From Abelmoschus esculentus (taxonomy: Eukaryota > Streptophyta > Magnoliopsida > Malvales > Malvaceae): a DNA stretch of 64,000 nucleotides. Every line of letters begins with the position of its first letter. Position 1 is the first letter of the stretch. Shown here piece by piece: positions 32,989 through 44,741 of this stretch. Location of the stretch: NCBI GenBank assembly GCA_035048815.1, contig JAUCBN010000034.1, forward strand, positions 7,542,737 through 7,606,736, read 5' to 3'. The position numbers and the translations under genes were made by a program. A model generated the notes under the pieces. It saw only the letters and a list, made by a program, of their open reading frames with translations, was not told the origin of the DNA and ran no database searches.

Positions 32989-33530
32989 TTAGGTTATTGG
33001 AAGAGTGCAGTTAATTTTTTCTCCTGAAGGAACCATCTTCCGTTTTTTTGCTGGATGGGCTGCTGATGATTCTATTAATTTATTAGCATCTGGTGGTTTC
33101 TTTCGCGTTTGTTTCTGGAAAGCATTATATACTGGAACTGATTCCTTGATTACAGGGTCTGTGCTGCCTTGACAGTGGCTTCCTTTATAGGTCTTTTCGA
33201 AGCACTTTGTTTCAGCATAAAAATTAAATTCAACCTTGTTGGTCATTAACTCGAATAACCAATTCACCTTTTTTTCAATCGATCAATGTTCTCTTTGTCA
33301 ATAAAAATGGCCTTTCCAATATGATTGGGATATTCTCATCTACTTCACAATCCAACATAAGAAGGTTTGTAGGAAATATAAATTTTTCCACTCTTACTAG
33401 GACGTCCTCAATTTTGCCTTTGGGTTGTACGTACGAACGGTCTACTAATTGCAACATTAATGTACTTGGCTTTGCTTGTCCGATGCCTAGCTTCTAGAAT
33501 ATTGATTTAGGCATCAAATTTATACTTGCA
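32989..33530 (-). pseudogene. Athila protease, C-terminal part and downstream segment
   Basis: 33457-33275 encodes MLQLVDRSYVQPKGKIEDV and IPIILERPFLLTKRTLID, the back half of the Athila protease; the LGRPF of intact copies is LERPF here. 33267-32989 follows in a shifted frame with VEFNFYAETKCFEK and a basic tail. The ORF ends in a stop. It is the counterpart of 60480-60760 in the Athila element at the window end. Confidence 0.75.
33469..33530. repeat. 62-bp flanking repeat, left copy
   Basis: Matches 34929-34990 at 60 of 62 positions. Both are the same piece of Athila protease (minus-strand KFDA...NILEAGHRTSKA). They flank the LTR at 33531-34928. Confidence 0.85.
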
Positions 33531-33539
33531 ACGGCGCCA
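33528..33539 (-). other. Truncated Athila primer binding site (tRNA-Asp)
   Basis: The minus strand reads TGGCGCCGTTGC, the first 12 bases of the Athila primer site, then jumps directly into protease sequence. Confidence 0.75.
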
Positions 33540-33543
33540 AATC

Positions 33544-34928
33544 TGATGGGCTAGAAAGTCCTGCTTTTATGATGAAGCATTCGTCCTTCCACCTTTGTTA
33601 GATTGTAGTATTTAAGATGTCGAACCCACAGGGATTGGCTTTACTTACGCAATTTATTCTTCCTGCACAATGGAAAAGTAAAGACACAGATAATTGAGTT
33701 GGATTATAACTAAGGAAACTAATTAAAACAATAAAGATAAATGATCAAGAAATCAAGGATGGAAAAGTGGTGTAGGTTAGAGTGCTTCGTAGTACGGAAT
33801 CAGAATGTAATTGTCTCGTTCTTATAATGCAATAGGGTTAAATTGTCGCCTCGGCGGGTCGCACCAAGGGTTGCCGCAGCTTCCTCGGCGGGGTTATGCC
33901 TTGTCAACAATTCAACAACTCATAGTTCGAAAAAGCATCCTTGTATGTCTTCTTCCTTATCCCTAAGCGAAGAGAACTGTTGAAACCCACATCTTGATGA
34001 TACCTCCCGGTGTGAATCAAGGGTGAACATACGTCTTGTTAGTCGCTGAAATCCTGGGTGGTTAATCTCTCAACCGGATTAGTCAATGCCCTTGAGCAAA
34101 GACCGCATTCTCTCGTTTCGTGAGCCTAACTCTCCCGATATTAGACAAATAAATCTCTCACAAACTTCTCTCCCGAGCTTGAATGCAAGAACAATGAATG
34201 ACAAGAGAGAATAAACTATGAATTCTAAAATTTCATTAATAAGAACTAAACAAATTACAAACTTTCTCCCACAACTACTCCACAAACTAACCTAACCCCC
34301 AAGGGGACGATGGAGAAGTTTAGGGTTTTCTATGAACACTTGATTTTGAGATATCTTCCTCTCTACATAGGCTATGGTTTATATAGGCTTGGCCTAGGGC
34401 AAACCTTTACAAAGTAGGAATTCAACTTAGAGTAAAATACAAGTTAAGTATATAAATAAAAGATATTTATTTTATTTCCTAATTTATTCCTATAAGCATT
34501 CTTTTCCCACGTGGCCTTTGACCTTGACTTTTCGTGTGTTTCCCAGCTCCGATTTCTATGCCACTTGTCTTAAAACGTTCACCTTATTTTTCTCTTCAAA
34601 TCGCCTATCATATCAATATTTGTTTTCCTGGTGCTGCCGCGACCTCCAAAGTGCTGTCGTGGCGGGTGCTTATCTGCATTCCAACTTTGGTTTCCAGCAT
34701 CCATCATGTTATTTGGCATTACCTGTGTGGTAGTTTCCTGTCTAAGAGAAAAAACTATTAACCACACCTGTTTTATGCCAAATAATCGATAAATTCATGA
34801 ATTGAGTATTGAGATACTGAAATATGGAAATAAGCAGAATTATCCAATATTGCCATTAAATCTGTCCTTTATTAGCAATAATCGGGTGGGAAATTGGTAT
34901 AAAGAATATGACTTTTAGGCACTCGTCA
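33544..34928 (-). repeat. Athila LTR within the protease region
   Basis: The minus strand starts TGACGAGTGCC at 34928, a usual Athila LTR start, and ends next to the truncated primer site. It contains ordinary LTR sequence and no gene; the open frames in it are incidental. The primer-side edge is uncertain by a few bases. Confidence 0.7.
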
Positions 34929-34990
34929 GCTTTGCTTGTCCGATGCCCAGCTTCTAGAATATTGATTTAGGCATCAAATTTATATTTGCA
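34929..34990. repeat. 62-bp flanking repeat, right copy
   Basis: Partner of 33469-33530. Confidence 0.85.
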
Positions 34991-36510
34991 CCTAAGTCCA
35001 TAATACCTTGCCCACATATTACTCCCCTATAGAAAATGATATCATAAAGCTACAATGATCCTTTTTCTTTATTGTGACTCGGTTATGCAGCATTGCCACA
35101 CAACCCTCTATTATGGCGGTAATTTCAAACTGTTTTAGGATATCCAAAAATTTCTTGAATTAATACTCATGTTTTTGTTGTTTTAACCTTAATGTGAATG
35201 GTGATGGTAACCTCAGATCTTCAATCTTCTTAGAACATTGAAATCGGATCTGTGGTGCTACCTCATCATCATCTGCTACAGCATCTTCCTTAGCATCGCC
35301 TTCTTCTAGTACTTTCTCCTCAGATTTCTTTGTATTTACGTCCTTTTACATTTGTTGTCTCAGATTTTTGAGCCATTGCTTTGGTATGTATCTCAGGGTC
35401 CTTCAATTGTAATCTGTTTCTTGTTTTAATGGCTTTGCATTGCTCATGTGGACCTGTTCTAGCAACTTCAGTATCGCTTGGTAGACCTCTCATAGGTCTG
35501 TTATTCATTTGTTGTGCAATCTATCCTACTGTGATTTCAATTGTTTTAGAGCAACTTCGTTGTTCTGTATTTACATATTTGTTATGTCCATGAATATATC
35601 AGCTCATTGAATGAATTTATCAGTATAGTATATATAAACATCAGTTTGACCCATGAACATGTTTAGTGTATTCTCTAGGGTTTGTAGATTTGTAAGTTGT
35701 TGCGGCAACTGCTGTTGGGGTGTTTTGTTATTCTACTGGAATCCTGCAGGTTGCACATTCTATTGTTGCGTATTAAGCGCGTTGTTTGGGTTGCTCTATG
35801 AAAAATCTGGATGTTTCCTCCATGCTGGATTATATGTGTTGAACATATTATTTCGGTTGAAATTTTCAACATAGAAGCTGGATTCTGGAATTTGAGGGCA
35901 CTCACTTGAGTCATGGTTCTCGCCACATAATTCAAAAAAAGGACCAATTACCTTAACTTCTTAAACGTTGCTAGGCTTTTGTAGATCATTTATCATGTTT
36001 GTCAATGTCGATAGCTGGGCCACAATTAAATCTAAAGAGCTAGAATTGTCACTCATCGACTTGTTACTCCTCTCCTTGTTGTAGGATATTGATAATCATT
36101 TTTTACGAGTCGTTCCAAATTTTCCAAAGTTTCATATGGCATCCGGTCTAGAAGAGTACCGTTTACCTAGGCATCAAGCATCGTCCTCGTTGGTGTATTT
36201 TCTGCGTTGTAGAAGATTGACACTTGATTCCATTAGGGTAAACCATGCATTGGGTATTTACGATAAAGTTTTTGGTATCTTTCCCATGCCTCATACATAG
36301 ATTCGTCGTCCTCTTGCCTGAACAATGTTATGTTGTTCATAAGTTTATCCATCATGTTGGTGTAGCTAAAACAGGTAAGAAAACTTCGGCATAATTCTGT
36401 CCATGAACTGAGTGATCCTGATTTTAAATTGTTTAACCATGATTTTGCCCTATCCCTCAGTGAAAAGGGGAACAACTTGAGCTTTAGAACATCGGCGAAT
36501 ACTCTTAGTA
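34991..36510 (-). pseudogene. Athila gag, decayed
   Basis: 36475-36233 encodes FSLRDRAKSWLNNLKSGS, LCRSFLTCFSYTNMMDKL and ESMYEAWERYQKLYRKYPMH, the Athila gag core. Further down, 35508-35320 gives GLPSDTEVARTGPHEQCKAI, the segment between gag and protease. Stops and frameshifts break every few hundred bases. The upstream end is lost at about 36510, with no leader or LTR beyond it. Confidence 0.8.
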
Positions 36511-37290
36511 GCTTGAAAGAATTTCAAATTTCATGAAGGATTTAAGATATTGACGAAGAAATTGTAGAAAATTTTATTAGGAATGACAATATTTAGAGAA
36601 AGGAGTTTGTTTGAGAAGATGAAAATATACAATTTTAAAATCTTGAGGGTTAAATTAAAGATGAAACAAAAATAAAAGAATATTTTAAAGACTATTTAAG
36701 TAGTTTATCATTTTTTTTATTATGACATATCAGTTTTTCATTAAAGTTTAACGGTAACAAACGTCTCAGTGACCATAAGTTTATAGTCCGGAAACGTACG
36801 TGACTATATTGGTCAATTTTTAAAATTGATAACTAAATTTATACTAGAGACAAACAAACATAACTTTCGCAATAATTAACAAAAAAAAGAAAACGAATGA
36901 ACATATATAACAATCAATTTAATTAATAAATTTTATATTAAAAACATTAAAAATGTTTTATTATGAACTTTATCCATTTGAAATTATCTGAATTTAGGGA
37001 TATAAATCATTTAAAACTAGAATTTAAAATTAATGTGAATTGACCTATATTTTATTTGTGAATGAATCTATTATCTAATGAAATTTTTAACATAAAAAAA
37101 CAGTAACTCAAAATTATAAACAAAGTTGTATCCCTGGACTGCCAAGTGGAAAGTATTGCCCTTAAGAAAATGACATTTTTAATTAAAATTTTAAAAAAAT
37201 ATATCTTATAATTAAGTATTTAATTAGCCTTAAACCTAAAACTTTGTAAAGAATTAGAAAAAGAAAATAATGGTCTAAGTACCCCTATAT
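36511..37290. other. Intergenic, with a degraded MULE end
   Basis: 36615-36895 matches the right end of the MULE at 42540-44234 (GTCAAATTAAAGATAAAAC, then ACTATTTAAGTA, then the TGACTATATTGGTC stretch) with heavy decay. The rest is AT-rich with no feature. Confidence 0.6.
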
Positions 37291-37518
37291 TTGAAGTGGC
37301 CCCAACTTACCTGGAGATTTTACAGGCCTGCAACTCCCTCCATGGTCCCCACCAAGAGTAGCAGGAGCGTGTTAGAAACTTTCCCTTGTCAGCGAGTTGG
37401 AAACTCATCCCTGCTTTTTCTGCAATCGTCTATTTCCTTGCCTTTTCTCACTCAAAAGACAAAAATCTCCATTTCTCCCCACTCCCCTCTTCTGCTCCCT
37501 TGCGAATAGGTTTCTTCT

Positions 37519-37530
37519 TATATATATAAT
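37519..37530 (+). promoter_or_regulatory. Candidate TATA box of the host gene
   Basis: TATATATATAAT lies 159-170 nt upstream of the ATG, within a pyrimidine-rich region (CTTCTTA before, CTTTTTT after) typical of plant core promoters. Transcription would start near 37550. Confidence 0.5.
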
Positions 37531-37568
37531 TCGCTTTTTTAAGGTTTTGTTGGGTCCCAGACTCTGCC

Positions 37569-37607
37569 ATGGCCAGCAAAACAAACAGAGGTGCAACTGC
37601 TTATTAA
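37569..37607 (+). CDS. Upstream ORF in the leader of the host gene
   Basis: GCCATGGCC is a strong initiation context and opens a 12-codon ORF (MASKTNRGATAY) ending in TAA, 81 nt before the main ATG. If the transcript starts at the candidate TATA box, ribosomes should meet this first, which may lower translation of the main protein. There is no evidence of peptide conservation in this window. Confidence 0.45.
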   Translation: MASKTNRGATAY

Positions 37608-37688
37608 ATCTTAACCAATCTCCCGTTACTCTATACTCTTAATTTCTCTTCCTTTTGAGTCCTTTACCTGCTTGTTTCTTTCCTTCTC

Positions 37689-39269
37689 ATGGCAGAGGTT
37701 TTAGGAGACGGTGTGTTTTGGCTTCCTCCTCGGTTTTTGACCGAGGACGATTTGTTCATGGACGGGATTAAAGCTAAGAGCAACCCCAAGAAACTGGAGG
37801 ACGGGTCTTGGTTGGACCTTGATGGTTCCAAGTCTTTATTTCCCTACGAGTTCCCCGACGGGTTTGGGTCTTTGGGTTTCTCTTCGGGTCCAAGTTCTCC
37901 GGTTGAGTCCCTGGTGGGTTCTGCTGAGACGGAGAGTGACGAAGAGGATTATCTCGCTGGGTTAACTCGTCAAATGGCTCACTCTACTATCCACGACGGT
38001 ATTCGCCGAAACGACCGCACTTCTGCTTCTGAAAACCCTAAGGTTTGTTAACGAGCTAAGCTCTAAACTTCTCGACAAAGTTATTTGTTTTAAGGATGAG
38101 TTCTTATTTTAGTTTCTTTTTGTTTTTTGTTTTTTAGGGTTGGGTCTTGTCAAGTTCGCCGCAGTCTACCTTATGTCCGTTGAGAAGTGGATGCGGTTGC
38201 ATGCAAGGGTCTAGCTATGGAAGCTCTACTGGCAAGTATCGGGTTTCGTCGCCGCCGGGAACATGGGATCTGCTGTATCCGGTGACAGGGGAAGTATCTA
38301 GTATGCCAATGAATGAAGTAGCGTACGGTGGATTGAACAGAGGTCTATTACGGTCATCGGCAACAAAGCCCTCTCAAAACGTCGATATTTCTGCCTTTTA
38401 CCAGCCTCCCCAGTCACTTTCTCGCCAGAAGCTGCAGGCCGCTCAAGTAAGAAAAATCTCAAAACAGAGCTAAAAATGTTTCTTCCAGTTTGTTTTTATC
38501 CTCTGTGGCATATAAATTTGGTCGGCTTTTGGTTCCCAGTTTCAGATACTGAAGCAACAGCTGCTAATGAAACAACAAAATGCATCAATTCGGGGAGGAC
38601 AAAAGCAGCAGCAGCCGCACCACCATCACCAAGTGGTCCAAAACAGAGTGAGGAGTAACAATGGAACAAATAGGCCTATGGGTTTGTCCCCCTCTGCATG
38701 GCCCCCTCTGCAGCAGCAAACCCAGATGCCAAATGGGTCTGGTGCGCGGGCTGTTTTCCTCGGCAATCCAACTGCCAAAAGGGAATGTGCTGGAACTGGT
38801 GTTTTCTTGCCTCGCCGCATTGGTGCACCTTCTGAACCCCGCAAGAAGCCAGGTCCTCATCCCGTCTTCTTTTTTTTTTTTTCATATAAAAGGCATTAAT
38901 TTCTTTGGTTTGTTTTTTAGCAGCTGATTTTGTTTTATTATCTTGATTATTTTGGCAGCTTGTCCTACTGTTCTGCTTCCAGCCAGAGTGGTTCAGGCTT
39001 TGAACTTGAATCTAGATGAGATTGGCGCCTTCAACTCTAATTTCACTGCTGATACTGGTACAAAATCGTGTTAATCTAATTGGATCTACTCTTTTATATA
39101 TATATATATATATAGTTGTGTGTTCTTTAACCTCTGATGTATATTTGCAGATGGTGGTTTGAAACTTGGAACTGGTGGGAATGTGTTTGGCAGTCAAAAT
39201 CAACGCCATTTCAGGCAACATCAAGGAATAAATCACGAAGTGGGTTTACCTCATGACTGGACATATTAA
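37689..39269 (+). CDS. Plant protein of unknown function, 397 residues, five exons
   Basis: Exons 37689-38042, 38138-38446, 38540-38852, 38959-39057 and 39151-39269 are bounded by GT/AG and keep one frame from ATG to TAA (1194 nt). The first two introns are phase 0, the last two phase 1. The N terminus is MAEVLGDGVFWLPPRFLTED; then come an acidic segment (ETESDEEDYLAGLTRQMAHS), GTWDLLYPVTGEV, a Q/H-rich tract in exon 3 (QKQQQPHHHHQ) with a short coiled-coil-like start, and LPARVVQALNLNLDEIGAF in exon 4. I recognise this as a plant-specific family with Arabidopsis members but no established function; no catalytic domain, signal peptide or membrane segment is visible. Intact splicing, GC-rich coding sequence and an unbroken frame say it is a live gene, the only one in the window. 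Confidence 0.88.
39097..39114. repeat. TA microsatellite in intron 4
   Basis: An uninterrupted TA run between exons 4 and 5 of the host gene. Confidence 0.9.
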
Positions 39270-41057
39270 CTCAACATAGCCATATCTTCCAGTGGTTGAG
39301 TGATTCTCTTTTGGGAGTTTTTAGGAAGAAGGGGAAAGATGTTAGTGTTTGGTTATAGCCTATAGGGGAAATGGTTATTTGGTTTAGGTTTAGGTTTAGG
39401 TTATATATAAAGTAAGACTCTCTAGTTGTGAAAGGCATATCATCTTGAATTTGGGTGAATAAGTTTATGAATTTTGTTGACAAATGAAAGTGTTAATGAA
39501 ATGGATGGGCAATATTTAGTTTTTTGTCTACCATCTTCTTATCTACTAACTTTACAGTTTCAATGGAAAGAGTTGAATTAATAAAAGAGAGAAGATTTGT
39601 GATTTAGTAAGGATTAGGGTATAAGGTGGTGTTTATTGATTTCTTTGTAACAATATGTAATGGATTTGTTAATAAGTAATTATCTGGATGCTGGACTTTG
39701 CATCTTTATTCGAGGTTCATGTAAAAATTTAATAAGTTTGAAGGTAAACTACTCATTTGATCATAAAATTATAAAAGTAATTATCGTCAGTTTTAATAGG
39801 TTAATTAACAAAAATTTATAAAATTATATATTAAATCCTTATTACCTATTTATCTTTTATATTAATTTAATATTAATTTTATTTTATTTTCATTAAATAA
39901 AATTAATTTAATTTTTATTTTTTTATTTAATAATTTCTCTGAAGATATTTTTTTAATCCACATAATTTAAACCCATTACCTATGAGTTAAAATCCCATTG
40001 CCTCAGCCCTCAAACACTGGGCCGACTTAAAGCTAGTTCCATAGAAATCATCTCAAACAATATCCTTCATTTTCTTTTCTTCTCTTTTTTCCCTATCCTT
40101 TGTTGAAACAATCTATAGAAATCCTCATTAGATATTTCATTCTTTTCTCATATTCTTTTATTCTCGTATTTTTTCTGAAATGATTTCTAATTAGAAATCA
40201 ACACATCTCTTCTTTTTCCTTTTCACTAAAGAAAGAATCATGGGTTGAACCTCATTTGACTATCCTTTAGTAACTGTTACATCTCTTCTTTTGTTATTCT
40301 TTTAATGACAGCGACAATAAAAAATCTAATAATTTTAACACATCTTTCCACTTCCCCATACCCCATTTCACTCACCTCTCCAGTCTCCATATAAAAGTGC
40401 ATTACAAGTGTCCACAGATTTTCTTTTTCCAAATGCAAGTCCCAAATTGTCACGGAATTTGGTTGACATTTCCTCCTAAAAAAAGCATTGTTTGCTACAA
40501 ATCAAGGGTCGTTCAACAAACTAAACCTGTTATTTTTTGAGCTAATACAAAAGAATATTGTCTAGTGGGAAATGATGATGGACGGATAGATAAGTTTGTT
40601 TAAACCTTCCGATAGCAAGGATAAGCTGTATAGGTAGCGTACGGATTCGTTTCCTACAAAACGACAGGGCTAGGTGGAGAGGGATAGTCCATACAAGTTC
40701 AGGACACAAGTATACCGAAAGGGAAGACCAGTAATGGAATGCTTACTGCCGACCGATGATGTTTAGGGGAGGGGTGGAACTAGAATTTTTTTTATATTTT
40801 AATTTTCTTTTAGATTGATTAGGATTAAAATATGAATTTTTAAAAATAAATTATATTTTTTAAAAATTTTTACTCTATATAATATATAAAAACAATGATC
40901 GATGGGACCAAACCTAAAAAAAACTCTTATGTTTCAAACCCTGGTTTAAGGGACTTTAGGGTGCGATAAGGTTATAATATGATATCTACCATCTTAACTA
41001 CTTAATTGGTTAAATGAAGCCCATGCTAACCCAATTGCCCCCAAAATTAACCCAACA
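39270..41057. other. 3' region of the host gene, then intergenic
   Basis: 39270-39500 is the probable 3' untranslated region (AATAAGT near 39458 could serve as polyadenylation signal). Beyond it no gene is found. A moderately GC-rich patch at 40600-40750 has a 43-codon open frame I cannot match to any family. Confidence 0.5.

Positions 41058-41096
<39 letters not shown>
41058..41096. repeat. AAT microsatellite
   Basis: About thirteen AAT units. Confidence 0.9.
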
Positions 41097-41098
<2 letters not shown>

Positions 41099-41570
41099 CA
41101 AAAATTCGAGAAATCTTTTGTCATGGTGTCTCCTTTCATGTTTTATATTATAAAAAGTCTAAAAAATTGAATTTTAAACTTTAACCCTAATTTTTTATAT
41201 CCTAAACATTAAAACCTACATCCTTCAAAATATGCCCTACCTCTAATTCACTAAACCCTAATCACACTTCTTAACCTTCAACCCTAAACCTTAAACATAT
41301 TAAGAAACACGATTAAGAGATAAATGATTTACATCTATAATTCGATAACGTTTTCTTTTCAGGTAAATATGTTTGGATTCTTGTAGTATTTGAAAATTTA
41401 AATTTTAGTATTTATATAATATTCTTTAAATTTTTTAAAAGAAAAATGTGTCTTATTAAAAAAAAAACCTATGATAAATAGAGTACCAAAAATATTATGA
41501 GACTGAATCTCATTAGTTAAAACAAAATGTAGATAATCGTAATATTTTGAAGGGATGAGTCTACTATGTA

Positions 41571-41777
41571 CGTCGAACATCGCTGAACACTATTAACGTT
41601 TAACATAAATTAATTAATAAAGATTAAAAATACTCAACATACAATTAATAATTATATATTAAGTCTATCACTTTTTTGTAATTGCATGTTGAATCCTTGA
41701 AATTTTTAATCTTTATTAATTAATTTGTTAATGTTTAACGGAGTTCAGCATTAATAATATTCAGGCGATGTTCGACG
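41571..41777. repeat. Foldback (MITE-like) element
   Basis: Left arm 41571-41633 starting CGTCGAACATCGCTGAA pairs with right arm 41700-41777 ending ATTCAGGCGATGTTCGACG; the inner arms share TTAATTAATAAAGATTAAAAAT. A third diverged copy of one arm is at 41955-42025. About 207 bp between arm ends, no coding content. Confidence 0.7.
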
Positions 41778-42221
41778 CCTGTTATAGAATTTTTTTTAAT
41801 TCTAAAGTGAAGGATATAGACGACATAATCCATAAAGCTCTAGAGTCAAGAGTGTGTGTCACGTTCATTGTCTTAAGAACAAAACGAACGCAAGAAGAAG
41901 GCAAGAATGCTCAACAAAGGAGTTCAAAATAGACAAATTCTATAATGGTCGGGTGTAGTATCGTTGAACATTATTGATGTTGAACATCGTTAAACACTAT
42001 TAAATATTTTAATAAAGATTAAAAATGTTGAGGACTATACTTATAATTTAAATTATTTTAGAAAAATTTAAAATTAATAAATATTTTATATATTATTTTA
42101 AATATTTTTTAATAAAAAAACCCATCAAATTGCCGAATCAAACAAAACTAAACCCGACCTTTTTTTTTCTCTGTTTAGATTTATCTATCGTCGTTTTTGC
42201 CGATTTTAGCCGCTTGTCACT

Positions 42222-42308
42222 ATGATCGATTGTCTGGTGTCGTTGTTGTCTAGTCTGGATCAATCTATTGAGCCACCGCCATCCGATACTGGTTTTAGTC
42301 GTGAAGAG
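42222..42308 (+). other. Unrecognised exon-like fragment
   Basis: An ATG opens 29 codons (starting MIDCLVSLLSSLDQS) ending at a GTAATA donor-like site after GAG, in a locally GC-rich stretch. I do not recognise the protein. It may be a first exon cut off from its gene. Confidence 0.3.
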
Positions 42309-43020
42309 GTAATATTTTTATGGTTTATTTACTTTTGAACATGGTTGTCGTTTCTCCGTTGGTATCTATCCTTTCACACCGGAGGCATCACCAGTCTTTT
42401 TCGACCAACCAAACATTCATTGTCGACGGTCCCGATTCTTAAAAATTCATCCTAAACTCTAATCCCAATTCTTAAACCCTAATTTTTAATTTCTTTAATT
42501 TCTTTAATTCTTATTGATAGTTGTTATAAGTTAATTTTTGGGTAAACTATTGCGCTAGTCACTTTCTTTTACCCTCAATACACTTTTAATCACTGATTTT
42601 GAAAAAATAGCCAGTAAGGTTACTGTCGTTTTCAGACTATAAAATTTTGGTCACTCCAACGGTAAGTGTCGTTAAATATTGACGAACTCTCAAAAATTTG
42701 AAACTTTATATTTTTATCATCTTCCCCCCAAAAACTAACCCTAACCCTTATTCCAATCTCCAAAATCCTTACCTAAATAACATTGAAACAAAATCTCCAT
42801 TATTCTCACTCATAAGCTTGGAATATAACAAAGAAACATGCATTTGTTGGTAAGCTACATTACTCATACTTGAGTGTGAGTGTCTGATACAGGCATGTTC
42901 CCATCTTTGAAAGGACAAAGTATTTCCAACAGAAACGTTTCAGACAAAAGAAAGTCCTGATTTTGATTTGAAATCTACATTTTTACAAATTATGGGAATC
43001 CTAGCCTCAAGAATTCTACT

Positions 43021-43069
43021 CAATAATAATAATAATAATAACAATAATAATAATAATAATAATAATAGT
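43021..43069. repeat. AAT microsatellite inside the MULE
   Basis: AAT units with one AAC interruption. Confidence 0.9.
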
Positions 43070-43194
43070 TGGCTCTCTAGAGAAGATTGAGATTATGAAT
43101 TATCCAACACAATAACTCATTTCAGACAAAAAAAACTCAAAGAACACATAAATTCTGAACAAAATCATGAAAAATATAGCAAAAGACTACCTAC

Positions 43195-43310
43195 CTGATA
43201 ATTTTAACATGCTGGATTGCACCGCAATAGGTGAAAAAGTTAACAACATCCTTCTTCGTAGCTTTTGGAGAAAAGCTTGTAACTTCAGCAGTGTAGCCGT
43301 CGTGACGCAT
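43195..43310 (-). pseudogene. Captured RRM-gene exon in the MULE
   Basis: An ATG at 43310 opens 38 codons including GYTAEVTSFSPKATKKDVV and NFFTYCGAIQHVKIIR, ending exactly at a donor GTAGGTAG. The pattern (Y-T-x-E-V-x-x-x-S-P-K-A-T-x-K-D-V, F-F, G-x-I-x-H-V-x-I-I-R) matches the start of the RNA recognition motif in plant BPA1-like proteins (binding partner of ACD11), recalled from memory. Only this exon is visible, so it cannot make the full RNA-binding fold. The MULE carries it in the minus orientation. Whether it is transcribed is not shown. Confidence 0.7.
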
Positions 43311-44741
43311 TATCTTAATTAAGACTTCTTCTTCAGTGAGATAAAAGCTAACTGATAATTCAGATATCAATCATTGTTCATAATTGGCACTATATAATGC
43401 TGAAACCTTTGTAATTTTCATGGAAAATGCCACTTTCTTTCTTTGGGGAGAAAGCTAAGCTAAGGGTAATGTCAGAAAAAAGATAACAGAACAGGCATTA
43501 TTATCTTGGGGGATCGTTTCTTTACAATTCTGCTAATTCTGTCTTTAAATAATAACTCATTTATCATATATTACTAAAATATGGCCTCCCGATCCAATAT
43601 TATCAAATCTTTTAGCTAAAGACCTCGTGATATTACTGGGAAGAAGTGAAAAACTAGGGAAAAAGGAAAGGAATGATTATAACTCATCAACAATAAGTGA
43701 AATAGTAGTAAAAGAAATATGCCAAAAATTGATCGACATCCAAACCTGAATTACACTGGAAAATATCATTGAATCTGCATGAAAAGAATGAGGAAAGCAT
43801 ATTTGAAGGTTTTGTTAGAATGACATTATTACATACCCGTTTTTGGTGTCATCGGATGCTAAAGAGCTTAAGCAATTATCATACACAAAGGAAGGAGATT
43901 TTGTTTCAATATTATTTGGGTTAGGATTTTGGGGTTTGAGATAAGGTTAGGGTTAATTTTTTTGGGAAGATGGTAAAAATATAAAGCTTTAAATTTTTTA
44001 GAGTCAAATTAAAGATAAAACAAAAATATAATAATAGTTTACGAACTATTTAAGTAATTTATCATTTTTTTATTGTGTCAGATCATCTTTTCGTCAATAT
44101 TTAACGACACCTAATGTTGCAGTGACCAAAACTTTACACCCAAAAACGATATTGACCTTACTGGTCGTTTTTTAAAATCGATGACTAAAAATATACTGAC
44201 GGTAAACGAAAGTGACTAACGCAGTAGTTTACCCTTAATTTTTTTCTCATCTTATTTTTCTTTTACATTCATTTTCTTTATAGAGATATTAAACCCGATA
44301 ATCTTTTTCTATACAAAATGATCACAAAATTATTAAATTTTGTCCTTTATCAGTCACTTGATTGTACAAATTTATCACCAATTTATGAAAATAAGTCCAT
44401 AAATGATAAAAATATGACAGAATCTATGCATTAGCCCTCTTGAGCTGCTTCAGCATTGACAAATAAACGGAAAAAAATGGTAAGTAATCAATTTACTTCA
44501 CTTGTTGCTAATTTTTTCTCATAAAATTTGTTTGCAGTATTAACTACTAGTGAATCTTAAAACCCAGAACAAAGATTTTTGATAACTTATTGAATAGTTA
44601 CATTAGTAATAAAATACAATTTGATTATGATTTTAAAAAAATATGGTATAATTTACAAGGCAATTTTTCACTATTTTGATTTTAGTTTTTTCTTTCTCTT
44701 TTCTTTCTTTCTTTCTTTCTTTTGAAGTCATTTTCAAGTTT

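Larger units (their letters stand above)
32860..36510 (-). mobile_element. Athila-type Ty3/Gypsy remnant with an LTR inside protease
   Basis: On the minus strand gag (36510-35900) and the gag tail (35508-35320), protease (35060-34929, then 33530-33275) and a short downstream piece (33267-32989) form an Athila gag-protease order. An LTR with part of a primer site (33531-34928) sits in the protease and is bracketed by a 62-bp direct repeat. RT, RNase H and integrase are absent. Confidence 0.8.
42540..44234. mobile_element. MULE-type transposon (Pack-MULE-like), 1695 bp
   Basis: Terminal inverted repeats of about 145 bp: the left begins GGGTAAACTATTGCG, the right ends CGCAGTAGTTTACCC, and both share CCAGTAAGG and GTCGTTAAATATTGACGAA. 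It is flanked by a perfect 9-bp duplication TTAATTTTT (42531-42539 and 44235-44243), the Mutator length. It has no transposase. It carries an exon of a host RRM-type gene (43195-43310) and an AAT microsatellite. Confidence 0.88.

Noticed and set aside
34518..34761. Two overlapping open frames with hydrophobic, cysteine-containing translations
   Set aside because: They lie inside an Athila LTR, and neither has a domain, start context or neighbour.
37291..37642. Three open frames upstream of the host gene
   Set aside because: They lie in the promoter/leader, are not linked by splice sites to the gene, and differ in phase. Only the short uORF at 37569 has a good start context.
40560..40770. GC-richer patch with a 43-codon open frame; considered an organelle insertion or exon
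   Set aside because: No recognisable protein or organelle gene, no splice borders, and similar open frames in other phases.
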